A stretch of 64,000 nucleotides of DNA from Mucilaginibacter sp. (GTDB lineage Bacteria; Bacteroidota; Bacteroidia; Sphingobacteriales; Sphingobacteriaceae), in NCBI GenBank assembly GCA_030445275.1, contig JAUCSE010000088.1, forward strand, positions 1 through 64,000. Direction: 5' to 3'. The translations under genes were made by a program, and so were the position numbers. Shown piece after piece: positions 40,596-49,764 of this stretch. The notes under the pieces were generated by a model. The model made no database searches. It had not been told where the DNA came from and saw only the letters and a program-made list of their open reading frames with translations. Positions within the stretch are counted from its first letter, which is position 1, and every line of letters begins with the position of its first letter.

Positions 40596-41918
40596 TTATT
40601 TGGCGGCTTTCGTATAACCGATCAGTTTTCCGCCCGATCCCCTGATCAACTGCACCGCCCAGCTGGTGATCACCAAGGCCCCAATCAGGCCGCTGATGTC
40701 ATCGAGCCAGTACAATTGATAATACCAGCCGATACATAAAGCAATAATCGCGGTGAAGCTCGTCAGTCCGTCTGCCAACACATGCAGGTAGGCCGCCCGG
40801 ATATTGTCATCATGGTGATCATGGCCGTGATGGAGCATTTTAGCACAGATGGCATTGACGACCAATCCAATAACAGCGACGATGATCGCCTCGCTGAATT
40901 TGACGGAAGTGGGGTGGATCAACCGCCCAATGGATTCGATGGCCATGATCACTGCGATGAGTTGTAATACGATCGCGCTTGCAAAGCCGGAAAGGGATAA
41001 TACATTTTCTTTTTGAAAGGTATATTTCCCGGACCCGGCGTGCTTCCGGGTAAATAAATAGGCCAGCCAGGTCAGTCCAATGGCGAAAACATGGGTTGAC
41101 ATATGCCAGCCCTCGGTGGTCAGCGCCATGGAACGGCTATAATAACCGACCCCGATCTCCAGGATCATGGTAAACACCGTCAGATACACCACCCACTTAC
41201 TCGTATTCTCGTAATCATCGGCGTGTTCATGCGGGTCGACCTGCTCCTTGGCTGACGTTTTGTGATTTATAGCCTCGTTCCGGGATAACAGCTCCTGCAA
41301 GTCGTCGCAGTCTTTCGCTATCCATTCGGTGCAGACCTCCAAAGGGTTCCTTTTTGATACTGCTGTAATCGGCTTGACCGGATAACCGATATAGAAAAAG
41401 CCAAGCAACTTATCTTTGGCCTGAAGCCCAAAATAGGGTTTAGCCTCCTCAAAATAGGTGATCCCGGCAGTAGTCCAGTAAGCCCCCAGGCCGTAGGCGG
41501 TGACCGAAAGGAACATATTTTGCACGGCACAGGCTACCGCTGCTATTTCTTCGTTTTCCGGTAGTTTACCATTTTCGTCGCGGCGCATCCCAATGGATAT
41601 GACATGAGATGACATTAACGGGTACTCGCGCATTTTACGGTGCCGGTCTTCATTGTAGCTTTCCCCTGCGTACTGATGATAAAGGTTGGCCTGCAGATCG
41701 CCAAAATATTTCAGGCCTTCACCGGTAAATACCTTGAAACGCCAGGGTTCGGTCTGCTTATGATTAGGGGCACGTATGGCATTCTCCAAAATCTGCCGAA
41801 TAACTTCGTCGGGGATATGTTTTCCCCGGATATACTGATACGGGTAAATGCTGCGCCGGTGCTTGATGATGGCGTTAAGCTGTTCCGTATCATATTGCGC
41901 TTCAATCTCCGCTTCCAT
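40596..41918 (-). CDS. Nitroreductase-family domain fused to a CDF (DmeF-like) cation transporter membrane domain
   Basis: Residues about 10-195: nitroreductase pattern (IKHRRSIYPYQY..ILENAIRAPNHKQTEPWRFKVFTGE...AAVACAVQNMFLSVTAYGLGAYWTTAG). From about 235: CDF pattern (MALTTEGWHMSTHVFAIGLTWLAY...HHGHDHHDDNIRAAYLHVLADGLTSFTAIIAL...DDISGLIGALVITSWAVQLIRGSGGKLIG). One uninterrupted ORF. Confidence 0.88.
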   Translation of the reverse strand: MEAEIEAQYDTEQLNAIIKHRRSIYPYQYIRGKHIPDEVIRQILENAIRAPNHKQTEPWRFKVFTGEGLKYFGDLQANLYHQYAGESYNEDRHRKMREYPLMSSHVISIGMRRDENGKLPENEEIAAVACAVQNMFLSVTAYGLGAYWTTAGITYFEEAKPYFGLQAKDKLLGFFYIGYPVKPITAVSKRNPLEVCTEWIAKDCDDLQELLSRNEAINHKTSAKEQVDPHEHADDYENTSKWVVYLTVFTMILEIGVGYYSRSMALTTEGWHMSTHVFAIGLTWLAYLFTRKHAGSGKYTFQKENVLSLSGFASAIVLQLIAVIMAIESIGRLIHPTSVKFSEAIIVAVIGLVVNAICAKMLHHGHDHHDDNIRAAYLHVLADGLTSFTAIIALCIGWYYQLYWLDDISGLIGALVITSWAVQLIRGSGGKLIGYTKAAK

Positions 41919-41999
41919 AAATTATGTATTGAAGCGAAACTACTATTTAATGGCAAGGTACAACAGGTAAAAAACCGCTCTTTTTCGGTATTTTAGCAC

Positions 42000-42848
42000 A
42001 TGGAATTATTTAAGGACATTGAAATCACCCTGCGTACCATCCAATCGTCCGTTTCTCCAACTCACAGCCATCATTATTTTGAATTGTTATATATTCTGGA
42101 AGGCACAGGTATCCATACCATTAACAGCAATCATTATCCTTACGGGAAAGGCAACTTGTTTCTATTGACACCAGAAGATACACACAGTTTTCAAACGGCT
42201 TCGGATACCCAGTGCTGCATCATTGATTTTACCAAAGGGCTTTTCTCGAAACGGCACCGCAGGGAAACCGACCGGGCAGAGATTACCGAATTCTTTGTGC
42301 GTATGGAGTACATATTTCATAACCATCAGAATCTGAAGGGTCATATTGAAATGAACCTGCAAGAAGCGGGTTTAACGGATAAACTAATCATGCAGTTGGT
42401 TACGGAAAAAGAGCGGTCACGCATTTACAGCAGTATTATCATTCAAAACATCGTTTTTCTACTATTGAATATTATTGCCAGACTGATCCAGGAAAATATC
42501 GCCGGGGAACTGAAGAGTGCAGGATTAAAAAACATCATTCACGAAATAACCACTTATATACAACAGCATGTCTATCAAAAGGAGCTGCTTAAACTGGAGA
42601 ATCTGGCGCACCAATTTCATAAAACGCCGGATCACCTGAATCGTTATTTTAAAAAACAAACCGGGCTGACGCTCAAAACATATATCAACCGCTATAAGTT
42701 GAACCTGGTCGAAACACGCCTGCATTACAGCGACCTCACCATTTCCGAAATCGCTGATGAAATGGGCTTTACAGATGAAAGCCATTTAAATAAGGTTTTT
42801 AAAAGCGCTTTGGGTCAAACCGCTAAAGCGTACCGGAAAAGTTTATAA
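42000..42848 (+). CDS. AraC family transcriptional regulator (cupin N-terminus)
   Basis: HSHHYFELLYILEGTGIHTIN cupin motif; HTH LTISEIADEMGFTDESHLNKVFKSALGQTAKAYRK. Confidence 0.93.
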   Translation: MELFKDIEITLRTIQSSVSPTHSHHYFELLYILEGTGIHTINSNHYPYGKGNLFLLTPEDTHSFQTASDTQCCIIDFTKGLFSKRHRRETDRAEITEFFVRMEYIFHNHQNLKGHIEMNLQEAGLTDKLIMQLVTEKERSRIYSSIIIQNIVFLLLNIIARLIQENIAGELKSAGLKNIIHEITTYIQQHVYQKELLKLENLAHQFHKTPDHLNRYFKKQTGLTLKTYINRYKLNLVETRLHYSDLTISEIADEMGFTDESHLNKVFKSALGQTAKAYRKSL

Positions 42849-43043
42849 GTGGATGGCGACTATTTTATCGCCTTCTTCGCCATATCCCTAAATTTAATTA
42901 GTGGAATAGTTATGGGCGATATGGAACTGTTACCCTAAGATTTGAAGTCGTATCCAACTATTTGGACCTCATCTGAATTGTCGAAATCGTGAAGTGAGCG
43001 GCTGAATGATGTAGAGTTGAAAGATTTATTCGGGGATATTGAT

Positions 43044-43313
43044 TTATTTGATAAATCGGTAAAAATGCTTGTTATAGCCAACTGATCTTTTCTCAACCAA
43101 ACCGGCTTCAACCAGCTTTTTTAACCTGGTATTAAAAGAACTGATACTTAATTCATAACCCGCTGTTTTCATTCCAAACCAAAGTGCTTCTGCATCTTCT
43201 TCTACAGTACGGTTTTTTATGTACGACACGATCTGATCGGTTCTCCGGTTATAGTCCTCCTGTTTTTTAGTGATTCGAGACTTGGAGGACCTGTATTGCG
43301 ATTGATTGATCAT
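43044..43313 (-). CDS. Small winged-helix-like hypothetical protein
   Basis: 89 aa; FNTRLKKLVEAGLVEKRSVGYNKHFYRFIK resembles the recognition helix/wing of a winged-helix DNA-binding domain. Confidence 0.5.
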   Translation of the reverse strand: MINQSQYRSSKSRITKKQEDYNRRTDQIVSYIKNRTVEEDAEALWFGMKTAGYELSISSFNTRLKKLVEAGLVEKRSVGYNKHFYRFIK

Positions 43314-43858
43314 CTGATTCCTTTTACTTTTCTAATGGCGATGACTTTTGAAAACCAATTAAAAGTTAAATTTCAAATTTGGAGTAAATCTGTAGTTCGT
43401 AAATTGATTAATTAAACAACGATGAGATAGATGCATTTTTGAAGTACCGAATGCCTAGCGGCCGTATAAATATCCTGTTAACATGCTTTCTAATAAAAAC
43501 CCACCTAAGCCGAGCTTATTAAAAAAACACTTCATCATGGAAGAGTTCCAACTTCATAACAAACAAATGAAGGCCGTATGTCCATTGAACCGATTAACAA
43601 AGTATTTTGCGAAATACCTGAGTTTGGATACTGATATCTTTTGTGCAATATACTAATAGGTCTGATGTAGTGATACCGGACACCTGCGGTGATTACATTG
43701 TCCGTATTCGTACGGCTGCTTGTAAAAATTCGTTCTATTCAACTGTAAAACAGATAGCGGAGCTACTGGCATAGTAATTGTCTGAGTCGATAAGCAGACT
43801 TAGCGCATTTTTTGGAGTTCAACAGGCTCTACAACTTATAATAATCAAAATCATAATT

Positions 43859-46246
43859 ATGTTCTCGAACTACTTAAAGATTGCTTTCCGTGTTCTTTGG
43901 CACAACAAAATTTATGTTATCCTTAATGTAGCAGGCCTTGGCTTTGCTATTGCCTGTTGTATACTGGCTTATCTCAATTATAATTACCGGGCCAACTTTG
44001 ACCAAAACCACACTGATACCGAGCAGATTTACCGGCTCAACAGTATGCGATTGGTTGACGGGAGGAAGCAGCCCTGGGGTGTTATACCCCTGCCATTAAC
44101 CCAGGCCATGGAGAAAGACATATCAGGAGTAGAGCAGGTTGCCCGACTTAGCAGCACTGCCGTTGTGGTAAAGCATGAGGAGAATACATTTGATGAACAT
44201 ATCCATTACGCAGATAAGAACTTGTTTGATTTTTTTAAGTTCCCTTTAAAAAGCGGAAGCTTGTCTGGCTTTGACCAACCTGGTCAGGTAATTATCAGCG
44301 AGGTATTTGCAGAGAAATGTTTTTCGAAGGAAAATGCTGTCGGCCAGTCTCTGACAATCATCGGCTCAGATGGTAGTCCTAAGGTGTATATGGTTGCTGC
44401 AGTAGCTCAGAAAGTTCCGGCTAATTCAAGTATTCAGTTTGATATCATCACCTCATTTGAGAACGCACCTGTTAATAAGCAAACAGCACTTAATAGCTGG
44501 AAGAGCCCCGGTGTTGTTACCACATTTGTTAAATTAAAAGATAAACGGTCCCCTGAATTAATAACAGGTGCTTTTAATTCCTATGTACAGATTAATAATC
44601 GTAACAATAAGGATTGGCCGGTAGCGGGCTTTTTTCTCCAACCCTTCTCTGACTTAGCTACGAGTTCGGATATTGATATGCCAGGGTATGTTTACGGTAG
44701 TCAGCTTACTGTCAATCCGCGCGGTGTACTGGTTATTGTTCCAGTTATTATGTCTCTTTTTATTTTACTGATTACCTGCTTCAACTTTACTAATATCTCT
44801 GTGGCATTTGCCAGTGGCCGGTTAAAGGAGATCGGTATCCGCAAAGTAATAGGGGGCCTCAGGCGACAGCTGATCTGGCAGTTTCTTACTGAGAATATTG
44901 TTCTTTGTCTTTTAGCATCAGCATTGGCGTTGTTTTTTGTTCGATTACTATTACCAACGGTTATTCAGCTTACCGGCATCGACCTTTCACCCGATTTTGC
45001 CAGGGACTATGGTTTTTGGCTGTTTTTTATACTTATTCCTGCTGTAAGTGCGGTCTTTTCGGGTCTATACCCTGCTATGTATATCAGTTCGTTTGAGCCG
45101 GTTAAGATTCTCAAAGGCAAAACGGCTCTGGGTTCTTCCAACCGCTTTACTCGTTTTTTATTGATCGCGCAATTCAGTTTATCGTGTTTTGCCCTGGTAG
45201 TTGGTATCGTGATGTCCCAGAATGCGTCATTTCAGAAGAAAGCAGATTTTGGATATGCCATCAATGAGGTAGCTGTGGTAGAAATAAACAGCCCGCAGGC
45301 GTATACTGCCCTCAGTCAAGTGGTTCAGCAATACCCTGAAATAAAAGGCGTAGCAGGATGTATCCAGCAAATTGGTGACGGGACTTACACTCAAATGGTT
45401 AAAACCCAAAATGAAAAAATTCCGGTGCAGGCTGCAAAAGTTGGCGGAGAAGCCTACCTCAAAACCATGGGTATTCAGTTAATTCAGGGACGCCATTTTT
45501 ATAATACAGGTGCCGATGCCGACGAATCAATCCTAGTTAACCAAACCTTTGTGCAACGATTAGGGCTCAAACAACCTCTCGGTAAGCGCATAAGTCTGGA
45601 TAGTGCCAAATACACCATTGTTGGCGTTGTAAACGACTATAAAGAGTATGGCTTACACGACCTGGTGCCGCCATGTGTTTTGCATATGGCTAAATCTGCC
45701 GACTATAAATTTATGGTAGTGCGGGCAGATGAAAATAAATTGGTTCAGGTAACCAGGCTCCTACAAACAGCCTGGCACCAGGTTGCTCCAACTGTTCCAT
45801 ACCGTGGCTACCTGCAATCAGATCTGATTGAAAAAGAGATCAGGATGACGCAGGGTTTTAAGTCGATTGCGTTTTTCCTCGCTGTAGTTACGTTGCTTTT
45901 GTCAGCGTCAGGGTTGTTTGCTCAAATTGCATTGAATATTGACAAACGAAGTAAGGAAATTGGCATGCGCAAAGTACTTGGTGCTTCCGTGATGCAAATT
46001 ATCGGATTAATTAACCGGGAGTTTATACGCATTATCCTGATCGCGTTTGTAATTGGCTCGGCTTTGGGGTATCTGTTCACCAGTAAATTTATTTTTCAGG
46101 TTATCTATAAATATCACCCTGACGCAGGGCCGGAACCATATATTGGCACATTGTTGATCGTTGTGCTTTCCTGCACTGCTATCATCGGGACTAAGGTGTT
46201 TCAGGCAGCTAAGGCAAATCCAATAGAGAGATTACGTGCTGAATAG
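43859..46246 (+). CDS. FtsX/MacB-type ABC transporter permease
   Basis: MFSNYLKIAFRVLWHNKIYVILNVAGLGFAIACCILAYLN (MacB_PCD N-terminus); two FtsX blocks (RLKEIGIRKVIGGLRRQLIWQFLTENIVL; KRSKEIGMRKVLGASVMQIIGLINREF). ORF opens at TTG 43778; ATG 43859 preferred. Confidence 0.93.
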   Translation: MFSNYLKIAFRVLWHNKIYVILNVAGLGFAIACCILAYLNYNYRANFDQNHTDTEQIYRLNSMRLVDGRKQPWGVIPLPLTQAMEKDISGVEQVARLSSTAVVVKHEENTFDEHIHYADKNLFDFFKFPLKSGSLSGFDQPGQVIISEVFAEKCFSKENAVGQSLTIIGSDGSPKVYMVAAVAQKVPANSSIQFDIITSFENAPVNKQTALNSWKSPGVVTTFVKLKDKRSPELITGAFNSYVQINNRNNKDWPVAGFFLQPFSDLATSSDIDMPGYVYGSQLTVNPRGVLVIVPVIMSLFILLITCFNFTNISVAFASGRLKEIGIRKVIGGLRRQLIWQFLTENIVLCLLASALALFFVRLLLPTVIQLTGIDLSPDFARDYGFWLFFILIPAVSAVFSGLYPAMYISSFEPVKILKGKTALGSSNRFTRFLLIAQFSLSCFALVVGIVMSQNASFQKKADFGYAINEVAVVEINSPQAYTALSQVVQQYPEIKGVAGCIQQIGDGTYTQMVKTQNEKIPVQAAKVGGEAYLKTMGIQLIQGRHFYNTGADADESILVNQTFVQRLGLKQPLGKRISLDSAKYTIVGVVNDYKEYGLHDLVPPCVLHMAKSADYKFMVVRADENKLVQVTRLLQTAWHQVAPTVPYRGYLQSDLIEKEIRMTQGFKSIAFFLAVVTLLLSASGLFAQIALNIDKRSKEIGMRKVLGASVMQIIGLINREFIRIILIAFVIGSALGYLFTSKFIFQVIYKYHPDAGPEPYIGTLLIVVLSCTAIIGTKVFQAAKANPIERLRAE

Positions 46247-46254
46247 TTTTTTTA

Positions 46255-46303
46255 GAGGTAATGGGGGGCAGATTAGGACTAGGTACCGGAACAGTGTTTT
46301 ATG
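46255..46303 (+). pseudogene. Short TonB-receptor-like coding fragment
   Basis: ggtaatggGgggcagattaggactaggtaccggaacagtgttt closely matches 23735..23775 inside the TBDR (GNGGRLGPGTGTVF) allowing one inserted G. Confidence 0.35.
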
Positions 46304-46305
46304 CA

Positions 46306-46589
46306 CTAATTGAAAACGGAATGTTTATTTGTGCTTACATCGTTTAAGATTCTAAGAATATCATCATATTTATAGTAGAGTATACCGCCAATTTTTGAAA
46401 AAGGTAGTGTACCATTATCTCTCAATGTTGCAATGTATTTGTTGAGATTTTAGGTAAGTTTTTAACTTGATAGCTCTTTAGCCATTTTCTGGGTTCTTCT
46501 CTTGATTGCCCCACGATTGACATAATTTTATTAATTATTCGCTCTTCAAACTCTTGTAAGTCTTCCTTAGTTATAATTTCTGCCGCCAT
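46306..46589 (-). pseudogene. Helix-turn-helix (excisionase/MerR-like) protein, frameshifted (copy 1)
   Basis: Reverse strand: MAAEIITKEDLQEFEERIINKIMSIVGQSREEPRKWLKSYQVKNLPKISTNTLQ-[1-nt deletion]-LRDNGTLPFSKIGGILYYKYDDILRILNDVSTNKHSVFN*. Confidence 0.75.
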
Positions 46590-46866
46590 AGTCGTTATCT
46601 GTTATTAGATAATTGAATAGAACAAATCTCACCATTTACGATGGTGATTTTATCCGATTTAGTCCGAGTCGGACTACGTTTTTTTAATTTATTACCAAAA
46701 GTGACTATATTGAATTTTCACTTAGTTTTGTAATGCAGAACAATCAGATTGCTGATTAAGTTTCAATTTTAAAGTCAATACCTAACCCGTAACCTTTAAA
46801 ATTACCCAACTTATAAGCATTTAAAAATCAACAACATACAGCTAAAAGTTCGATCCCAGCTGAACC
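46336..46866. repeat. Imperfect direct repeat, copy 1 (HTH C-terminal half plus downstream att-like block)
   Basis: 46336-46486 and 46745-46866 match 50363-50514 and 50524-50646 in the same order and orientation. Confidence 0.75.
46778..46795 (+). repeat. 18-bp motif ATACCTAACCCGTAACCT (copy 1 of 3)
   Basis: Consensus ATACCTAWYCCGTAACCT, shared with 46976 and 50556. Confidence 0.6.
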
Positions 46867-46975
46867 ACAAAAAAGAGTATCAACTCGTATCAAAACCCTT
46901 AAATCGTTGATTTACAGGCTTTTTTTTTCGTTTAGCCCCAAACGCAAAACTACCCAAAACAACGCAGCATATCTG

Positions 46976-46993
46976 ATACCTATTCCGTAACCT
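46976..46993 (+). repeat. 18-bp motif ATACCTATTCCGTAACCT (copy 2 of 3)
   Basis: Within 170 bp of the integrase start codon; see copy 1. Confidence 0.6.
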
Positions 46994-47157
46994 GTTTTTG
47001 ATCTTTAGCTTTGAGGCATTGAAAAGTGGTATAATTATCTGTAATACAATCAATTAAGCCACATCGAAATAACATTAAATCCGGGTAATTTTGCGCCATT
47101 TTTATACCTCAAATCTGTTCAAAATGTGCCATAAATTATCAATTAATCGCAAAGGAT

Positions 47158-47840
47158 ATGAGAACAGTAAACACCTTCGGCCGGCAATTCCTGATTAGAC
47201 CGGACAAATTAAAGGACGGAAAAGCGCCTATATACGTGCGTATCACCGTTAACAAGGCAATCACTCACCTCGGGTTGAAGCAATATATAGAGCCCAAATC
47301 ATGGGATGTCAGGCGTAGTTTTGGCAAAGGCACCCGGGATGAAGTGCGCGCTTTGAATAATTATTTAGAAGACGTTTGTACAGAAATTGGCCAGTGCCAC
47401 CGGGAGCGGCAGCTCAAAAAGTTGCCGATCACTGCGGAAGCCATTAAAAACACTTTTCTGCGTACCGAAGAAGTCGAACATACGCTAAATCGTCTTTTTA
47501 CGTATCACAATAAGACTGCCGCACATCAGCTCTCCCCCAATACGCTCAGTCATTACGAAACCTCCCAAAAGTACCTGAGATCGTTTATAAAGGAACAATC
47601 ATAAAAACGACCTGCACATTAAAGATTTCAAATTCCTTACGGACTTTGAAGTTTACCTCCGGAGTTTAAAACCCAGGGACCATCAAAAACCAATCGGTAA
47701 TACTTGCGCTATGACGCACCTGATCCGCCTGAAGAAAATGATCAATATGGCCATTAATATGGAGTGGATCAATACCAGTCCGTTTAAAAATTACAAAATC
47801 AAGATCCGGCATGAAGAAAAGGCTTTCATAACAAATTCAT
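47158..47840 (+). pseudogene. Site-specific tyrosine integrase, frameshifted and truncated before the catalytic domain
   Basis: 47158..47604 encodes the Arm-binding N-terminus (MRTVNTFGRQFLIRPDKLKDGKAPIYVRITVNKAITHLGLK); from about 47605 the SAM-like core-binding domain continues in another frame (NDLHIKDFKFLTDFEVYLRSLKP...NTCAMTHLIRLKKMINMAINMEWINTSPFKNYKIK); no catalytic RHRY domain follows. Confidence 0.8.
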
Positions 47841-47936
47841 TAAAAAATATAAACTGATGAATGTTTACGAAAATAAAGGTAAAAGAGCCTAGTCACAATG
47901 TAAAAAGCTATTATTATACGATGTTACCTTATTATT

Positions 47937-48263
47937 ATGACTTATGATTGCATTGGTAAGCAAGATACAAAACTAGCACAAGCCATTAAATATCAAATAG
48001 ATACAATTTTAATTAACGATACAAGAGCTTGAGTAAAGCACAAGAACGGCCCCGATGAGGTCATATGTATCATCCTGGATTTGGAAAGTAAGGATGCGGA
48101 GCTTTGTTATCCGTTATTTACTGCTTATGACGAAAAGCCAAATTACGAGGGAAGGATACTGTTTGATATGCAAGGTTTTTGGATACATGACGGTGATGTA
48201 CTCGCCGTTTCCGGACAGGAACAAGTGGCAAAGTTTATCATTAATTATGCTGAGCCTATTTAA
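47937..48263 (+). pseudogene. Small hypothetical protein interrupted by in-frame TGA
   Basis: ATG at 47937 gives MTYDCIGKQDTKLAQAIKYQIDTILINDTRA-TGA(48030-48032)-VKHKNGPDEVICIILDLESKDAELCYPLFTAYDEKPNYEGRILFDMQGFWIHDGDVLAVSGQEQVAKFIINYAEPI*, same frame throughout. Confidence 0.45.
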
Positions 48264-48293
48264 AAAATAAAAGCGATATGGAACCATCAAGCT

Positions 48294-48521
48294 CTATTGC
48301 ATAAGCAGTACAGCACAAAAGATAATTGAAAAAATTGCTAAAATATCGGCTGGGTTTATTCGATTTTCATCGAATAACATTTTTTGATACACCTGCAACT
48401 CCGTAAAGCATGTATCCTTGCCTTCTATCGTGATAATGTTTTCTTTAAAAACAAACTGCTTGGAACATTTTAACCTGATCTCATTAACAGGCTTATTCCA
48501 CTTAAACTTTAACAAGATCAT
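48294..48521 (-). CDS. Small hypothetical protein with C-terminal hydrophobic segment
   Basis: 75 aa; start overlaps (ATGA) the stop of the S41-peptidase remnant; ends in ILAIFSIIFCAVLLMQ. Confidence 0.45.
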   Translation of the reverse strand: MILLKFKWNKPVNEIRLKCSKQFVFKENIITIEGKDTCFTELQVYQKMLFDENRINPADILAIFSIIFCAVLLMQ

Positions 48522-48709
48522 TTGTTCAGTATTTCCAATGCTTTCTGTTTTGCGGCATCAGTCCCGTTTAATAGATCTTTGATTGTTTTTCTTATAATAA
48601 TAGCCGGCATAATACCCACACCGACGAACTCCTTTCCGTCGGGATAACTATCACGTTTGCCGCAAACACGCGCAGAGCCACCACTGACATAGATGCCATC
48701 AGGGAACAG
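48518..48709 (-). pseudogene. S41 (C-terminal-processing) peptidase, C-terminal remnant
   Basis: Reverse strand: LFPDGIYVSGGSARVCGKRDSYPDGKEFVGVGIMPAIIIRKTIKDLLNGTDAAKQKALEILNK*, the conserved tail of S41 peptidases; an in-frame TAA sits immediately upstream. Confidence 0.6.
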
Positions 48710-48759
48710 TTATCCAAATAGGGATGCACCCGCACTTCCGCTACAGTGCTGTAGCCGCA

Positions 48760-49764
48760 TTATTTATTGCTCTTCATTCCTGTTTGAACAACCTTTTGAA
48801 TCGTTCCGTCAGCATTAAAGTATAGCTTGTCCACACAGATAGAACGAAGGTTTCCCCGTCCCGAAAGTACATCGTTGTGATAAAATGCATACCATTGCCC
48901 CTTATATTCAACCACAGAACCGTGGCTTGTATCACAACCCGTTGGATCTAAATAAACACCTCCATAAGTCCAGGGACCTAAAGGGCTTTTACTGGTTGCA
49001 TAATTCAAACGGTTAGCACCTTTTCCGTTCACTTTATTGTTGTCGGCATACGTGAGATAATATAATCCATTTCTCTTAAACACCCATGTAGCTTCATGAA
49101 AATCCTTTAATCCCTCCATAGTTACCAGAGATTGAGCCAATTCTGCCATATTGTCTTTCAATTTAGCTCCAACGCATCTGCTGCCACCGCCATAATAAAA
49201 ATAAGCTTGTCCGTCTTCATCAATGAAAATACAGGGGTCAATCATTGCATGATTGTCGTTACCTAATTCAAGGTACCCCTGCACAACAAAATCTCTTGCC
49301 GGCTTTTTACTCGTAGCAATTCCAACTTGCCATGTTTTATTCCATTCGGTCCCGCTGGGATGAGGGAAATAAAAATAATAGATGCCATTTTTATAAACAC
49401 AATCCGGGGCCCACATAAAACCACCTTCCTTGCGCCCCCAGGGTACCTGGCTGGCACGCAATATTTCACCGTGATCTTTCCAGTTCACCATGTCATCAGT
49501 TGAAAAAACATGGTATTGGTCCATCAAATCACATCCGCGCGGTGGATCCACATCATGTGAAGGATAAACATATAACCGACCATCCGAAAATACTCTTGTG
49601 GAGGGATCTGCAGTATATATATGCCGGATAAATGGATTTTCTGCCAATTTAGAAATTGGTTTTTGCGTCTTACAACCTGAAAATATAGTTACAGCCACAA
49701 ATAAAGTAATAGTAATTTTTTTCAAAAAAGCTATCTTGGTTTCTTTGAAAGAAGAGTTTCGCAT
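48760..49764 (-). CDS. Glycoside hydrolase family 43-type five-bladed propeller enzyme (lipoprotein)
   Basis: Lipobox VTIFSGCK; FIRHIYTADPSTRVFSDGRLYVYPSHD, MWAPDCVYKNGIYYFYFPHP, IDPCIFIDEDGQAYFYYGG, EATWVFKRNGLYYLTYA typical of GH43. Confidence 0.9.
   Translation of the reverse strand: MRNSSFKETKIAFLKKITITLFVAVTIFSGCKTQKPISKLAENPFIRHIYTADPSTRVFSDGRLYVYPSHDVDPPRGCDLMDQYHVFSTDDMVNWKDHGEILRASQVPWGRKEGGFMWAPDCVYKNGIYYFYFPHPSGTEWNKTWQVGIATSKKPARDFVVQGYLELGNDNHAMIDPCIFIDEDGQAYFYYGGGSRCVGAKLKDNMAELAQSLVTMEGLKDFHEATWVFKRNGLYYLTYADNNKVNGKGANRLNYATSKSPLGPWTYGGVYLDPTGCDTSHGSVVEYKGQWYAFYHNDVLSGRGNLRSICVDKLYFNADGTIQKVVQTGMKSNK

Noticed and set aside
43483-43656. 58-aa plus-strand ORF (MLSNKNPPKPSLLKKHFIMEEFQLHNKQ...)
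   Set aside because: Short, no domain, in an otherwise noncoding stretch; insufficient support.
46800-46870. Possible tRNA gene (AGTTCGATCCCAGCTGAACCAC)
   Set aside because: The T-arm-like string fits TTCRANYC, but no acceptor, D-arm or anticodon arm can be folded upstream; at most an attachment-site-like remnant.
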